From NCBI RefSeq assembly GCF_003731765.1, contig NZ_MOAL01000009.1, positions 160,707 to 224,706 on the forward strand: DNA of 64,000 bases, written 5' to 3'. The position numbers and the translations under genes were made by a program. The DNA comes from Pseudomonas chlororaphis (GTDB taxonomy: Bacteria > Pseudomonadota > Gammaproteobacteria > Pseudomonadales > Pseudomonadaceae). Numbering within the stretch: the first letter of the stretch is position 1; each line of letters opens with the position of its first letter. Below, in pieces: positions 53,897 through 62,585 of the stretch. Below the pieces are notes generated by a model. The model had not been told where the DNA came from and did no database searches. It saw nothing but the letters and a program-made list of their open reading frames with translations.

Positions 53897-54349
53897 TCAA
53901 TCCACCAGAGTGCAGGCCATGACCAGGGCGTCTTCACGGCCGCCCACGGCTGGGTAGTAGTCGCGTCGGCGGCCCACTTCGTTGAAACCGTAGCGTTCAT
54001 ACAACCGATAAGCGGTCTGGTTGCTAGAGCGCACTTCCAGGAAGCATTCCCGTGCCTCCTTCTGGTAGGCGCGTTTCATCAGCTCCTCCAGCAGCCTCAG
54101 GCCCAGGCCACGACCCTGGCTTTCCGGCTTGACGGTGATGTTCAGCAAATGAGCCTCGTCGATGATCACCTGGATCACCCCGTGCCCGACCTGCTGGCTG
54201 CCTTCGAACATCAGCCACACTTCGTAGGACTTGAACGCGTCCATGAAAATGCCCCGGGTCCAGGGATGGCTGAACGCCGCATATTCGATTTTCAGGATGC
54301 TATCCAGGTCCGCCTCGGTCGCCAGGCGGAAGGTCAACGCGTCACTCAT
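53897..54349 (-). CDS. rimI: Ribosomal protein S18-alanine N-acetyltransferase
   Basis: A 150-aa GNAT enzyme that acetylates the N-terminal alanine of ribosomal protein S18. The acetyl-CoA loop is PESQGRGLGLRLLEELM, followed by ECFLEVRSSNQTAYRLYERY, the RimI pattern. The start overlaps the upstream gene by 4 nt (ATGA), giving the holD-rimI order also known from E. coli. Confidence 0.95.
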   Translation of the reverse strand: MSDALTFRLATEADLDSILKIEYAAFSHPWTRGIFMDAFKSYEVWLMFEGSQQVGHGVIQVIIDEAHLLNITVKPESQGRGLGLRLLEELMKRAYQKEARECFLEVRSSNQTAYRLYERYGFNEVGRRRDYYPAVGGREDALVMACTLVD

Positions 54350-55155
54350 TGGTCATTCTGCTCATCAGTGCTCTTCCAGCGCGCCATCAGCCGACGCATG
54401 GCTTGCCAAACATCAGCCTTACGCTGTGGCTCTTCCATTAATAGTTCCAGCCCCGGCAAGGCCCAGGCCGACCCCAGGCCTTCGACCTGAAGTTCACGGT
54501 TGTAGGATTCCGCGTTGGCCTCACCGGCAAAACGCACGGCCGGCAAGCCGATCAGCCAGACGCACACGCAAGGTTCTTCTTCGACGCGGGCACCGACAAA
54601 GGCCTGGATGAAATCCCGGGCCGCCTCGGGCCCCTGGTCCAGGTTGCCGCGAGTCAACATCGGCCAGCGTACCGGCTCGGCGAGGATCTGCGGGCTGTCC
54701 GGCAGGCCGGCGGCGCGCAACATATCCTTGAGCAGCAGGTAGGCCGGGTCGCGGCTCTGGAAGGCTTCGCCTGTGGGTAACTCCACCAACAGCAGGCAGC
54801 GCCCGGCGCGCAGCAGTTGCAAGGAGAAACGCGGCGGCTGCACCGGCGGGGCCTTGGGCACCTGGGAGACGGTGGGCGTTTCTTCGGCAACCGGCTTGGC
54901 AGCGCCCTTGGCGGCACTGCTGGACGGCCGCGGCACCTCGATTTTCGGCCGCTCGCTGGGCTTGCCCTGGGGCTTGGCCACCGGTTCGACCGCAGCCCTG
55001 GCCGTTGGCGCGGGTGCGGGCGCCTCCACCAGCGGCTCTGGCAACGCCAGCAGCTCAGGGCGCGACGGCGCGGCAAAGGGCAATTCGGTGCGCGGCAGCC
55101 AGCTGACCACCTGCATGGCGGTCAAATAGGCGCGGCGACGGGACTCGATAAGCAA
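54346..55155 (-). CDS. holD: DNA polymerase III psi subunit (HolD), pseudomonad form
   Basis: A 269-aa protein with a short N-terminal segment (MQVVSWLPRTELPFAAPSRP), a long Pro/Ala-rich linker (about residues 40-105) and a folded C-terminal domain (FSLQLLRAGRCLLLVELPTG, RWPMLTRGN, VCVWLIGL). Pseudomonad psi is longer and barely similar to E. coli HolD, and was found biochemically as PA4679. The Pro/Ala linker makes similar proteins look TonB-like to annotation programs. Linkage to rimI supports HolD. The start is uncertain: TTG 55155 or ATG 55116. Confidence 0.75.
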   Translation of the reverse strand: MLIESRRRAYLTAMQVVSWLPRTELPFAAPSRPELLALPEPLVEAPAPAPTARAAVEPVAKPQGKPSERPKIEVPRPSSSAAKGAAKPVAEETPTVSQVPKAPPVQPPRFSLQLLRAGRCLLLVELPTGEAFQSRDPAYLLLKDMLRAAGLPDSPQILAEPVRWPMLTRGNLDQGPEAARDFIQAFVGARVEEEPCVCVWLIGLPAVRFAGEANAESYNRELQVEGLGSAWALPGLELLMEEPQRKADVWQAMRRLMARWKSTDEQNDQ

Positions 55156-55167
55156 AGGTCGGCCACT

Positions 55168-55176
55168 TGTGGATAA
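55168..55176 (-). promoter_or_regulatory. Consensus DnaA box between holD and mksF
   Basis: TTATCCACA on the minus strand, a perfect match to the DnaA-box consensus TTATNCACA, lying in the 178-nt divergent region between a replisome-subunit gene and the condensin operon. One further copy of the same 9-mer sits inside the lipoprotein gene at 31391-31399, so chance occurrence is possible. Confidence 0.4.
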
Positions 55177-55333
55177 CTGAGGTGGGGGATTCTACCGCCC
55201 TTCGGCCAAGATCGCCCGCTGTTGATCATGAGAAAACCGACCACCAGCCCCCTGACAAGACCGGGGGTGAATCGTCGGCCCTTCGATGCAGTACAATCGC
55301 TGCTTTTCATTTGCCAACCAGCCGGCCATTCCG

Positions 55334-56614
55334 ATGATCGAACCCAAGCGCGTCTTGCGCGCCCTCGCCGAACACTGGGCACTTCTGGAGCCGCTGTGCG
55401 AGCACTTCGACCAAGGCACCTTGAGTCTTGCCGAACTGCGTTCACAGCTGGCCGCCCAACAACTGGACAGCACGCCCCAGGACATCACCAGCCTGCTGGA
55501 TGTGTGGATCCGCCTGGACATCCTGGTTCCCGTGGCCAAAAGCCCGAACCGCTTCGAACTCAATGCGCAGATCCACGACTTTCTCGCCTACCTGCGCCGC
55601 GAGCACCGCTTGGGCCTGTGCCTGGAAATCGAAGCCTACCTGCGCCATCTGGAACGCCTGGCCGGTTACATCCAGGACGCCTTCGACATCCGCGACGGCC
55701 ATGACCTGGCGCGCCAATTGCGCCTGCTGGACATGCGCGTACGGGACGTACTGAAAAAACTCGCCAATGACGAACAGGCCCTGGTGGCCGTCGCCGAGCG
55801 GGCCAAGACCAGCGACCGGCAGATTCCGTTGCGCCAGCGTTATGCCGAAGTACTGGCCACCTGGGACGAATACGTCGAACCGATGATCCAGTTGGTGAAC
55901 GCCGATGGCGCGTTTGAGCAAGGCGTGCGCAAGGTGGAAAACGTCCTGCTGCGCCTGCTCACCGAGCAGCAGCGCCTGGGCCAGTTGGTGGACGATGACA
56001 TGCTGCTGCGCACCCACGCGCGGATCCTCGAAATGCAGACCAGCGCCCAGTTGACCCTGCGCCATGCTCGGGAACTGCTGCTGCCCCTGCGTGAAGAAGC
56101 CCGCCGGCACAACGCCGTGACCCGGGGCGCTGCGCTGGCCTTGTCGGCGATCCGTCGCAAGGGCATCGACGCCGTGCCCCAGGCGGCCATGCCTCTGTTC
56201 ACCCGGCCACAGAGCACCTTCCTCGGCAGCTCCGGCCAGGTGGAAGCCTATGTGTATGCCCTGGCCCGCTTCGAACCCAAGCCGGCGCGCTTCCCCAAGG
56301 CGCACAAGAGCCACAAGGGCGGCGAAGCGCCACGAGCACCACGCACAGTCCGCGAAATGCTGGACCGCTGCGCGGACGCCCTGCCGATGCCGGACCTGAT
56401 GAGCTGGCTGCTGGAGCAGGAGCCGGACGGCGCCACCGACGAACTGCTGTACTGGTTCTCGCGCCTGTCCCGGGAAAAACGCTTTACCCGCGAGCGCCTG
56501 GAGCGCCGTGATTACCACACCCACGAGCACCAGGTCAGCCTGCGCTCCTTCGCCCTGCTCTCGGCCCGTGATGACCAGCCCGAGAATTCTGCGAGCACTC
56601 CCCATGCATCTTGA
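55334..56614 (+). CDS. mksF: Condensin subunit MksF (kleisin)
   Basis: A 426-aa MukF-like kleisin that bridges the two heads of the MksB dimer. It is helical throughout, with an N-terminal winged-helix-like part (KRVLRALAEHWALLEPLCEH) and helical bundles typical of MukF-type proteins. ATG 55334 gives the usual start; the frame is open 16 codons upstream. It is the first of three overlapping genes (F, E, B) matching P. aeruginosa PA4684-PA4686. Confidence 0.88.
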   Translation: MIEPKRVLRALAEHWALLEPLCEHFDQGTLSLAELRSQLAAQQLDSTPQDITSLLDVWIRLDILVPVAKSPNRFELNAQIHDFLAYLRREHRLGLCLEIEAYLRHLERLAGYIQDAFDIRDGHDLARQLRLLDMRVRDVLKKLANDEQALVAVAERAKTSDRQIPLRQRYAEVLATWDEYVEPMIQLVNADGAFEQGVRKVENVLLRLLTEQQRLGQLVDDDMLLRTHARILEMQTSAQLTLRHARELLLPLREEARRHNAVTRGAALALSAIRRKGIDAVPQAAMPLFTRPQSTFLGSSGQVEAYVYALARFEPKPARFPKAHKSHKGGEAPRAPRTVREMLDRCADALPMPDLMSWLLEQEPDGATDELLYWFSRLSREKRFTRERLERRDYHTHEHQVSLRSFALLSARDDQPENSASTPHAS

Positions 56615-57311
56615 TCTTTCCGAACTGTCACAGCTGGCGCCGATCTTTCGCGAGCTGTTCAAGGGGTATCACGTCAGCCGCCGCGACCCGGAGCTGTACG
56701 CCCAACTGTCGAACTTCCAGGATCAGTACCGCACCCTGTTCAAGGCCCTGGGCTTTGAGCTGGTGTGCGACACCCGCGGCTTCTATTACTTCGTGCCGGA
56801 CAACGCCGCCGCCCAGGTGAACAAGACCGCCCAGCGCCTGGCGCTGTTCACTTTCATCCTTGTGGAACACTTGGCCGACCAAGGCCGTGACCCGATCGCC
56901 GTGCTCGACGGCGGCAGCCTGGGCCGCGACGAACTGCCGTCGTTGCTGGAGAAGTACCGCGACCTGTTTATCCAGGCCGAAGTGCAGACCCAGGACGAAC
57001 TGGAAGAAAAAATCATGCGCCGCATGACCCAACTGGGTTTTGCCGGCGAGGAGCCGGGCATCTACCGTTTCCTGCCGCCGATGCACCGTTTCCTTGATGT
57101 CTGCCTGTCGGTGCAACAGGACCGCGACCTGGCCGCCAGCCTGCACAGCGTGCTGCCGCTGCCAACCCCGGTGCTGATCGATAACGACAGCGATGAAAAA
57201 CTCCTGGAAACCGATGACCCGCTAGACCTGAGCGAATTCGGCGACACCGACGAAAGTGAAGAAGACGCCCTGGCCCGTGCCATTGCCGAAGAACAGGAGC
57301 TCGACGCATGA
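56604..57311 (+). CDS. mksE: Condensin subunit MksE
   Basis: A 235-aa MukE-like protein (kite type, tandem winged helix): SQLAPIFRELFKGYHVSRRD, then GFYYFVPDN and TFILVEHLADQG, ending in a very acidic tail (DLSEFGDTDESEEDALARAI). It binds MksF and regulates the condensin. ATG 56604 overlaps mksF by 11 nt, and the end overlaps mksB by 4 nt. Confidence 0.88.
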   Translation: MHLDLSELSQLAPIFRELFKGYHVSRRDPELYAQLSNFQDQYRTLFKALGFELVCDTRGFYYFVPDNAAAQVNKTAQRLALFTFILVEHLADQGRDPIAVLDGGSLGRDELPSLLEKYRDLFIQAEVQTQDELEEKIMRRMTQLGFAGEEPGIYRFLPPMHRFLDVCLSVQQDRDLAASLHSVLPLPTPVLIDNDSDEKLLETDDPLDLSEFGDTDESEEDALARAIAEEQELDA

Positions 57312-60145
57312 GCAAGGAACGCTACGGCATTCGCCGCTTTGCCCTTTTGAACACCGCCGGCTACAGCCTCGGGCTGTTCCCCCTGGAAGAACCGCTGTCG
57401 GTCTATGGGGCCAACAACCTGGGTAAGTCGGCGTCAATCAACGCCCTGCAATTCCCGATTCTGGCGCGTATGTCGGACATGAGTTTCGGCAAGTACAGCC
57501 TGGAGCAATCCCGGCGTTTCTACTTCGCCTCGGACACCAGCTACATCCTGGTTGAAGTCTCGTTGCCCCACGGCCCTCACGTGATTGGCGTGGTCGGTCG
57601 CGGCCCGGGCGGCGGCTTTGGCCACCAGTTCTTCGCCTATGCGGGGCAACTGGATTTGGCTCATTACCAGAAAGACGACACCTGCCTGCGGCAGAAAGAG
57701 CTGTTCAGCAACCTTGAACGCCAGGGCCTGAAAGCCTATGAGCTCAAGCCCGATGAACTGCGCCGGCTGTTGGTGGGCGGCCATACGTCGATCCCGCTGG
57801 ACCTGACCCTGATTCCGCTGCGCTCCACCAGCGAGCAGAGCCTGAAGACCTTCCGCGCGCTGTTTATCAACCTGCTGCACATGCGTGAGATCACTGCGGC
57901 CAAGCTCAAGCAACTGTTCCTCGATGCCTTCGAGCACAGCCTGCGCTCCGGCAGCGTCGACTACATCGCCGCCTGCGAAGAAGCCTTCCGCGATGTGCGG
58001 CGCATGGAGCAGGACTACAACTCCCTGGTCTCTGCCGGCCCGCTGGTGGAAGCCCTGGCCAACGGCGTGAAGCAACGCGACATCCAGCGTGGCAAGTTGC
58101 ATCGCCTGTCGCCGTTGCTGGATTCGCTGCTGGGTACATGGTCGGACTACGCCGGTGCACGCAAGGAAGAACTGACCCTGCAGGCCGAGCACTATCGCCA
58201 CGAGCAGGATGCCCTGCAAAACGACCAGCGCAGCAGCACTCAGGAAATGATGCGCCTGGAGCGGGAAATCACGGGCACCCAACGCTGGCTCGGCGAGTTG
58301 TCGGTGCTCAAGCACCGCTTCGCCCTGGTGGACAATGTGAAGGTTCTGGAGCAGCAACTGCTGGCGGCCAAGGATGCCCACGATGAGCTGGCCGGCGCCC
58401 TGGCCCAGTCCCGGCAGTTCTCCGCCGAAGACTTGGATGAGCGGCTGCGGGATCTGGAAAAGCGCCTGAAGTCGGTGAAGCAGCAACTGGATCACGCCGA
58501 CAACAACAGCTATGCGCGTCTGCGTGAAGAGTTCTCGCAACAAGACGTCGAGCGCCTGATGCGCCTGTTCAACAGCGCGCTGTTCAGCCTGCCGTTGGGC
58601 GAGCACGGCATTGCCCTGGACGAGGATGGCCAGTGGGTCAAATCCCTGGAGCTGATCCTCGACGGCTTCAAGGGTGAACGCTTCGAAGTGCCGGGGCTGT
58701 CCATCGACATCTCGCACATCGAGCCGCCGGCCTTGCAGGCCCTGGCTGACCGCGCCGCGTTGCGTGACCAGAAAGAGCGCCTGGAAAAAGAACTCAAGCA
58801 ACTGAAGACCCAAGCCTCGGTGGTCGCCGACCGTGCGGCCAGCAAGACCCAGACCGAAGCCCTGTATCAGCAGGTGCTGGATGCACAGAAGGCCCTTGAG
58901 GACTTCCGTCGCTCCCAGACCTTGAGCGCTGAAGAAGGCGAGAAGCTGGAACAACTGGCGCAGATGGAAGCCGCCCAGGACGAACTCAAGCGCTCCAGCG
59001 ACGCTTTCACCGAACGCGTCCAGCAATTGTCGGCCAAGCTGCAATTGGTGGGCCGGCAGATCGGCGACATGGAAGCCAAGCAGCGCACCCTCGACGATGC
59101 CCTGCGCCGTCGCCAACTGCTCCCGGCGGATTTGCCGTTCGGCACGCCGTTCATGGACCCGGTGGACGACTCCATGGACAACCTGCTGCCCCTGCTCAAC
59201 GACTACCAGGACAGCTGGCAGGGGTTGCAGCGGGTCGATGGGCAGATCGAAGCGTTGTATGCGCAGGTACGCCTCAAGGGCGTGGCCAAGTTCGACAGCG
59301 AAGACGACGTCGAACGGCGCCTGCAACTGTTGATCAACGCCTATGCCCACCGCACCGACGAAGCCCTGACCCTGGGCAAGGCGCGCCGCGCGGCAGTGAC
59401 CGATATCGCTCGGACCTTGCGCAATATCCGCAGTGACTACGACAGCCTCGAGCACCAGTTGGCGCTGTTCAACCGCGAGATCAACAAACGCCAGGTGTCC
59501 AACCTGCAGAGCTTCCGCATCGTCCTGGCGCCGAACAAGGAAGCCCTCAAGCACATCGACCAGATCATCCACAGCGCCGGCCAGTACGAGGAAGGCGAAA
59601 CCCTGTCGGTATTCGACCTGAGCCAGAGTGCCGAGCAGGACAACAAGAACGAAGAGGCCAAGGAATACCTGGCGCGCCTGGTGGCTGCCAACCACAACCA
59701 GTTGGGCTTGAAGGACCTGTTCGAGCTGGCCTTTGAGATCACCAAGGTCAACGGCCAGCCGGTGATCCACACCGACATCGATGGCGCGGCGTCCAACGGC
59801 ACCACCATGACCATCAAGGCGCTGACCAACATGTACCTGTTGCTGCACTTGATGGACCGCGATCAGGCCGGGCGTATTCGCCTGCCCTACTACCTCGACG
59901 AGGCGGCGGATATCGACGAGAAGAACCAGTCGGCGTTGCTGGAAACCAGCCTGCAACTGGGCTTCGTGCCGATCCTCGCCAGTGTGAAGCCACAGGTTTC
60001 GGCCCAGGTGGCCATCGACCTGGAAGGTGGCAGTGGGCCGAACGGCATCTACATCGACGAGGCGGACTGGAAGTTCATCCGCCGTCACGATCAGGCCAAG
60101 GCCAGCGTGGCGGTCGAACCGCAGGCGGAGTTGGACGAAGTCTGA
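57308..60145 (+). CDS. mksB: Condensin ATPase subunit MksB
   Basis: A 945-aa SMC-like ATPase of the MukBEF-like MksBEF condensin, which compacts and separates chromosomes. N-terminal Walker A GANNLGKS is at residues 34-41. Long coiled-coil arms run from about 270 to 720, with a hinge-like region near 430-470. The C-terminal head carries the signature region SNGTTMTIKALTNMY (from residue 829) and Walker B LPYYLDEAADIDEKN (from 859). It is considerably shorter than E. coli MukB (about 1,490 aa), as expected for MksB. No mksG/jetD gene follows. Confidence 0.93.
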   Translation: MSKERYGIRRFALLNTAGYSLGLFPLEEPLSVYGANNLGKSASINALQFPILARMSDMSFGKYSLEQSRRFYFASDTSYILVEVSLPHGPHVIGVVGRGPGGGFGHQFFAYAGQLDLAHYQKDDTCLRQKELFSNLERQGLKAYELKPDELRRLLVGGHTSIPLDLTLIPLRSTSEQSLKTFRALFINLLHMREITAAKLKQLFLDAFEHSLRSGSVDYIAACEEAFRDVRRMEQDYNSLVSAGPLVEALANGVKQRDIQRGKLHRLSPLLDSLLGTWSDYAGARKEELTLQAEHYRHEQDALQNDQRSSTQEMMRLEREITGTQRWLGELSVLKHRFALVDNVKVLEQQLLAAKDAHDELAGALAQSRQFSAEDLDERLRDLEKRLKSVKQQLDHADNNSYARLREEFSQQDVERLMRLFNSALFSLPLGEHGIALDEDGQWVKSLELILDGFKGERFEVPGLSIDISHIEPPALQALADRAALRDQKERLEKELKQLKTQASVVADRAASKTQTEALYQQVLDAQKALEDFRRSQTLSAEEGEKLEQLAQMEAAQDELKRSSDAFTERVQQLSAKLQLVGRQIGDMEAKQRTLDDALRRRQLLPADLPFGTPFMDPVDDSMDNLLPLLNDYQDSWQGLQRVDGQIEALYAQVRLKGVAKFDSEDDVERRLQLLINAYAHRTDEALTLGKARRAAVTDIARTLRNIRSDYDSLEHQLALFNREINKRQVSNLQSFRIVLAPNKEALKHIDQIIHSAGQYEEGETLSVFDLSQSAEQDNKNEEAKEYLARLVAANHNQLGLKDLFELAFEITKVNGQPVIHTDIDGAASNGTTMTIKALTNMYLLLHLMDRDQAGRIRLPYYLDEAADIDEKNQSALLETSLQLGFVPILASVKPQVSAQVAIDLEGGSGPNGIYIDEADWKFIRRHDQAKASVAVEPQAELDEV

Positions 60146-60167
60146 TTTCGTAGCCCGTTGAAACGAC

Positions 60168-60200
60168 AAAGGCCGCGTTCTTTCGAACGCGGCCTTTTTT
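60168..60200 (+). terminator. Terminator after the mks operon
   Basis: Stem AAAGGCCGCGTTC / GAACGCGGCCTTT with loop TTTC and a T tract, 23 nt after the mksB stop. Confidence 0.96.
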
Positions 60201-60248
60201 GTGGGCGGTGGTGGCCCAGGCGATAACTATTCCGAATGCTTTACGGAC

Positions 60249-60274
60249 GCTATCGCCGGCAAGCCGGCTCCTAC
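60249..60274. repeat. REP-type element (single copy)
   Basis: The REP core GCTATCGCCGGCAAGCCGGC followed by TCCTAC, the same core seen at 52599 and 53817. It lies between the convergent mksB and pqiB genes, at their transcript ends. Confidence 0.85.
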
Positions 60275-60281
60275 AACGGGG

Positions 60282-62585
60282 TTATTGGGCGAGGGGGATC
60301 TTGGGGGCCCAGGTCAGCCATTCGTCCTCGAACTTGTCGAACAGGGGGAAGGTCTGTTGCGGACGTGCAGGATTGCCCATGCGTTCGCCATCTGGCGTAG
60401 CAAAAGCAATACCGCCCTGGATCAGGGTTTCCAGGGACTCGGTGCGTACCGTAGCGCCTTTGAACAGGCCAAAGTCCACGCCGAATCCGCTGCTGTTCCA
60501 GAACCGCGTTCCTCCCCGGATCAGCGGCGCGTACTTGGGTTCGATCAGGATATGGATCAACACTCGATCCGCCGTCTGCCCCAACTCGTATCCGGTAACC
60601 TTGCCGACCGCGATTTCGCGGTAAGTGACCGGCACGCCGATCTTCAGCGAACCACGGCGGGCGGCGCTCAGTACCAGGCTCAGCCCAGCCTCGGGCGCAG
60701 AGGCTTCCGGGGCCTGGGGCAAGGCGACAAAATGGGTCTGCGGGCCCTGGCTTTTCACCGCTGGCTGCACTTCGATGTATTGACCCGTGACCAGGGTTTC
60801 CAGGTTGGCGGTCTTCATCAGACCCAACTCGGGCTTGACCACCCAGAACTGACTGCCAGCCCGGGCAATGCGCTCCGGCACTTCAGTGATCCGCGCCTTG
60901 AGCATGACCGACTGCAAGTCGGCGCTGAGGTCTACGTCTTCGATCTTGCCGACATCCAGGCCTTTGAAACGCACCGGCGTACCAGGGCGCAAGCCATCCG
61001 CGCGGTCGACCTTGATGCTGATCAGAGTGCCCCGCTGCGCGGCTTCTTCCTGACTGGCGAACAGGCGGAAGCGCGGAATGCGTTTTTTCAGCGCCACGTT
61101 GGGTTGCGGCGTCTCAAAGGCAATACCGCCAGCCATCAGGCTTTGCAGCGATTCACTCTTAACCTGGATGCCGCCGGTCAAGCCGCCGGTCAAGGTGATG
61201 CCGCTGACATTCCAGAAGCGTGTCGAACCGTTGACCAGGTTGGCGTATTCCTTCTCGATATGGACGCCGATCACCAACTGGTTACGGGTCTTGGAGAACT
61301 GGTAGCTCTGCACCGAACCGACCTTCACCTGTTTGTAGAGGATCGGGCTGCCGACATCCAGGGAGCCCAGGTTGTCGGTGAACAGCACCATGTGCAGGCC
61401 AGGTGAGCGCAGGTCCAGCGGCGGCGCCTTGGCCCGGGCTTCGAATTCACGCTGAGGCGTGGCGCCTTTGTCACCAGGGCGAATGGCGATGTAGTTGCCT
61501 TTTACCAAGGCTTCCAGACCGGTGATACCGGCCAGGGAGATCGAAGGTTTGACCGTCCAGAACTGGGTGCCTTGGACCAGATAGTCTTCGGCCAGTGGAT
61601 CGAGGGTCAGCTCTGCCGTAGCACTGGACAGGTCCGGGTCGACCTTCAGGGCCTTGAGGCTACCGACCTGGATGCCTTTGTACATGACTGGGGTGCGCCC
61701 GGCCTGCAGCCCTTCGAAATCGCTGAGTTTGACCTTGACCCGAATCCCGGCCTGGGCGGCATCGAAGTCTTCATACAAGCGGAACGGCAGGCTTGGATCG
61801 GTGGGCGGGCTGTCCTTGCGGTTCTCCGGCGTAGCGAAAGCAATGCCGCCGGCGACGATGCTGGACAGGGACTCGCTACGAATCTTCAAGCCCGACAGGT
61901 TGGCATCGACGCTGATACCGCTGGCGTTCCAGAAACGCGTGTGTTTGCGCACCAAGTTGGCGTAGGTCGGCTCGATATAGACTTTGATTTCGACAGTGTT
62001 CTGGTCTTCGGACAGCAGGTAGCTCTTCACCTGGCCGACCTGAATCTGTTTGTAGAACACCGGGCTGCCACGGTTCAGCGAACCCAGGCGATCAGCCTTG
62101 ATGGTCAGGTGCAAACCGGGCTTGGCATCCGACAGCGGCGGCTCCTCGGCCAAGGCCTTGAACTTGCGGGTGGGCTCACCCTCCCCCGGGTTGACGGCAA
62201 TGTAGTTGCCCGAGACCAGGGTTTCCAAACCGGTGATGCCTGCCAGGCTGACACTCGGCTTGACCAGCCAGAAACGCGTGTTGGTGCGCAGGTATTGCTC
62301 CACGTCCTTGTTCATCTCGACCGTGGCAATGACCCCTTTGCTGGTGCCTTCGTCATCCAGGGCCAAAGTCTTGACCTTGCCCACGGGCATGCCTTTGTAG
62401 ACCACCTCGGTCTTGTTTGCCTGTACGCCTTCACCGCTCTCAAAGCGGATCTGGATCTCGATACCGGTCTGGTTATAGGCACGCCAGCCCAACCAACCGC
62501 CGATCACCAGGGCAATCAGGGGTAAGACCCAGATAGCCGACCAATTGGAAGCCGGTCGGGTTTTGGCTGTAGGCAAATCACTCAT
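60282..62585 (-). CDS. pqiB: MCE-family lipid-transport protein (PqiB/LetB-like) with six MCE domains
   Basis: A 767-aa protein with one N-terminal membrane anchor (residues about 16-34) and a periplasmic chain of MCE domains beginning near residues 41, 157, 279, 396, 519 and 634. Odd domains share the TRFWLVKPSVSLAGITGLET type, and even ones the TRFWNASGI...SIVAGGIAFATP type. E. coli PqiB has three and LetB seven, so six is a distinct architecture. Such proteins form a tube for lipids between inner and outer membranes. The start overlaps the pqiA gene by 8 nt. Confidence 0.92.
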   Translation of the reverse strand: MSDLPTAKTRPASNWSAIWVLPLIALVIGGWLGWRAYNQTGIEIQIRFESGEGVQANKTEVVYKGMPVGKVKTLALDDEGTSKGVIATVEMNKDVEQYLRTNTRFWLVKPSVSLAGITGLETLVSGNYIAVNPGEGEPTRKFKALAEEPPLSDAKPGLHLTIKADRLGSLNRGSPVFYKQIQVGQVKSYLLSEDQNTVEIKVYIEPTYANLVRKHTRFWNASGISVDANLSGLKIRSESLSSIVAGGIAFATPENRKDSPPTDPSLPFRLYEDFDAAQAGIRVKVKLSDFEGLQAGRTPVMYKGIQVGSLKALKVDPDLSSATAELTLDPLAEDYLVQGTQFWTVKPSISLAGITGLEALVKGNYIAIRPGDKGATPQREFEARAKAPPLDLRSPGLHMVLFTDNLGSLDVGSPILYKQVKVGSVQSYQFSKTRNQLVIGVHIEKEYANLVNGSTRFWNVSGITLTGGLTGGIQVKSESLQSLMAGGIAFETPQPNVALKKRIPRFRLFASQEEAAQRGTLISIKVDRADGLRPGTPVRFKGLDVGKIEDVDLSADLQSVMLKARITEVPERIARAGSQFWVVKPELGLMKTANLETLVTGQYIEVQPAVKSQGPQTHFVALPQAPEASAPEAGLSLVLSAARRGSLKIGVPVTYREIAVGKVTGYELGQTADRVLIHILIEPKYAPLIRGGTRFWNSSGFGVDFGLFKGATVRTESLETLIQGGIAFATPDGERMGNPARPQQTFPLFDKFEDEWLTWAPKIPLAQ

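Noticed and set aside
54346..55155. TonB energy transducer
   Set aside because: There is no N-terminal membrane anchor and no TonB C-terminal domain; the Pro/Ala linker alone explains the resemblance.
55334..60145. Wadjet-type anti-plasmid defence system
   Set aside because: No JetD/MksG Toprim nuclease gene is adjacent, and the gene order and neighbours match the chromosomal MksBEF of P. aeruginosa.
57434..60169. Very long (911 codons) open frame antisense to mksB
   Set aside because: It is the mirror of a GC-rich gene with strong third-position bias. Its translation has no recognisable domain, while the plus-strand frame has clear SMC head motifs.
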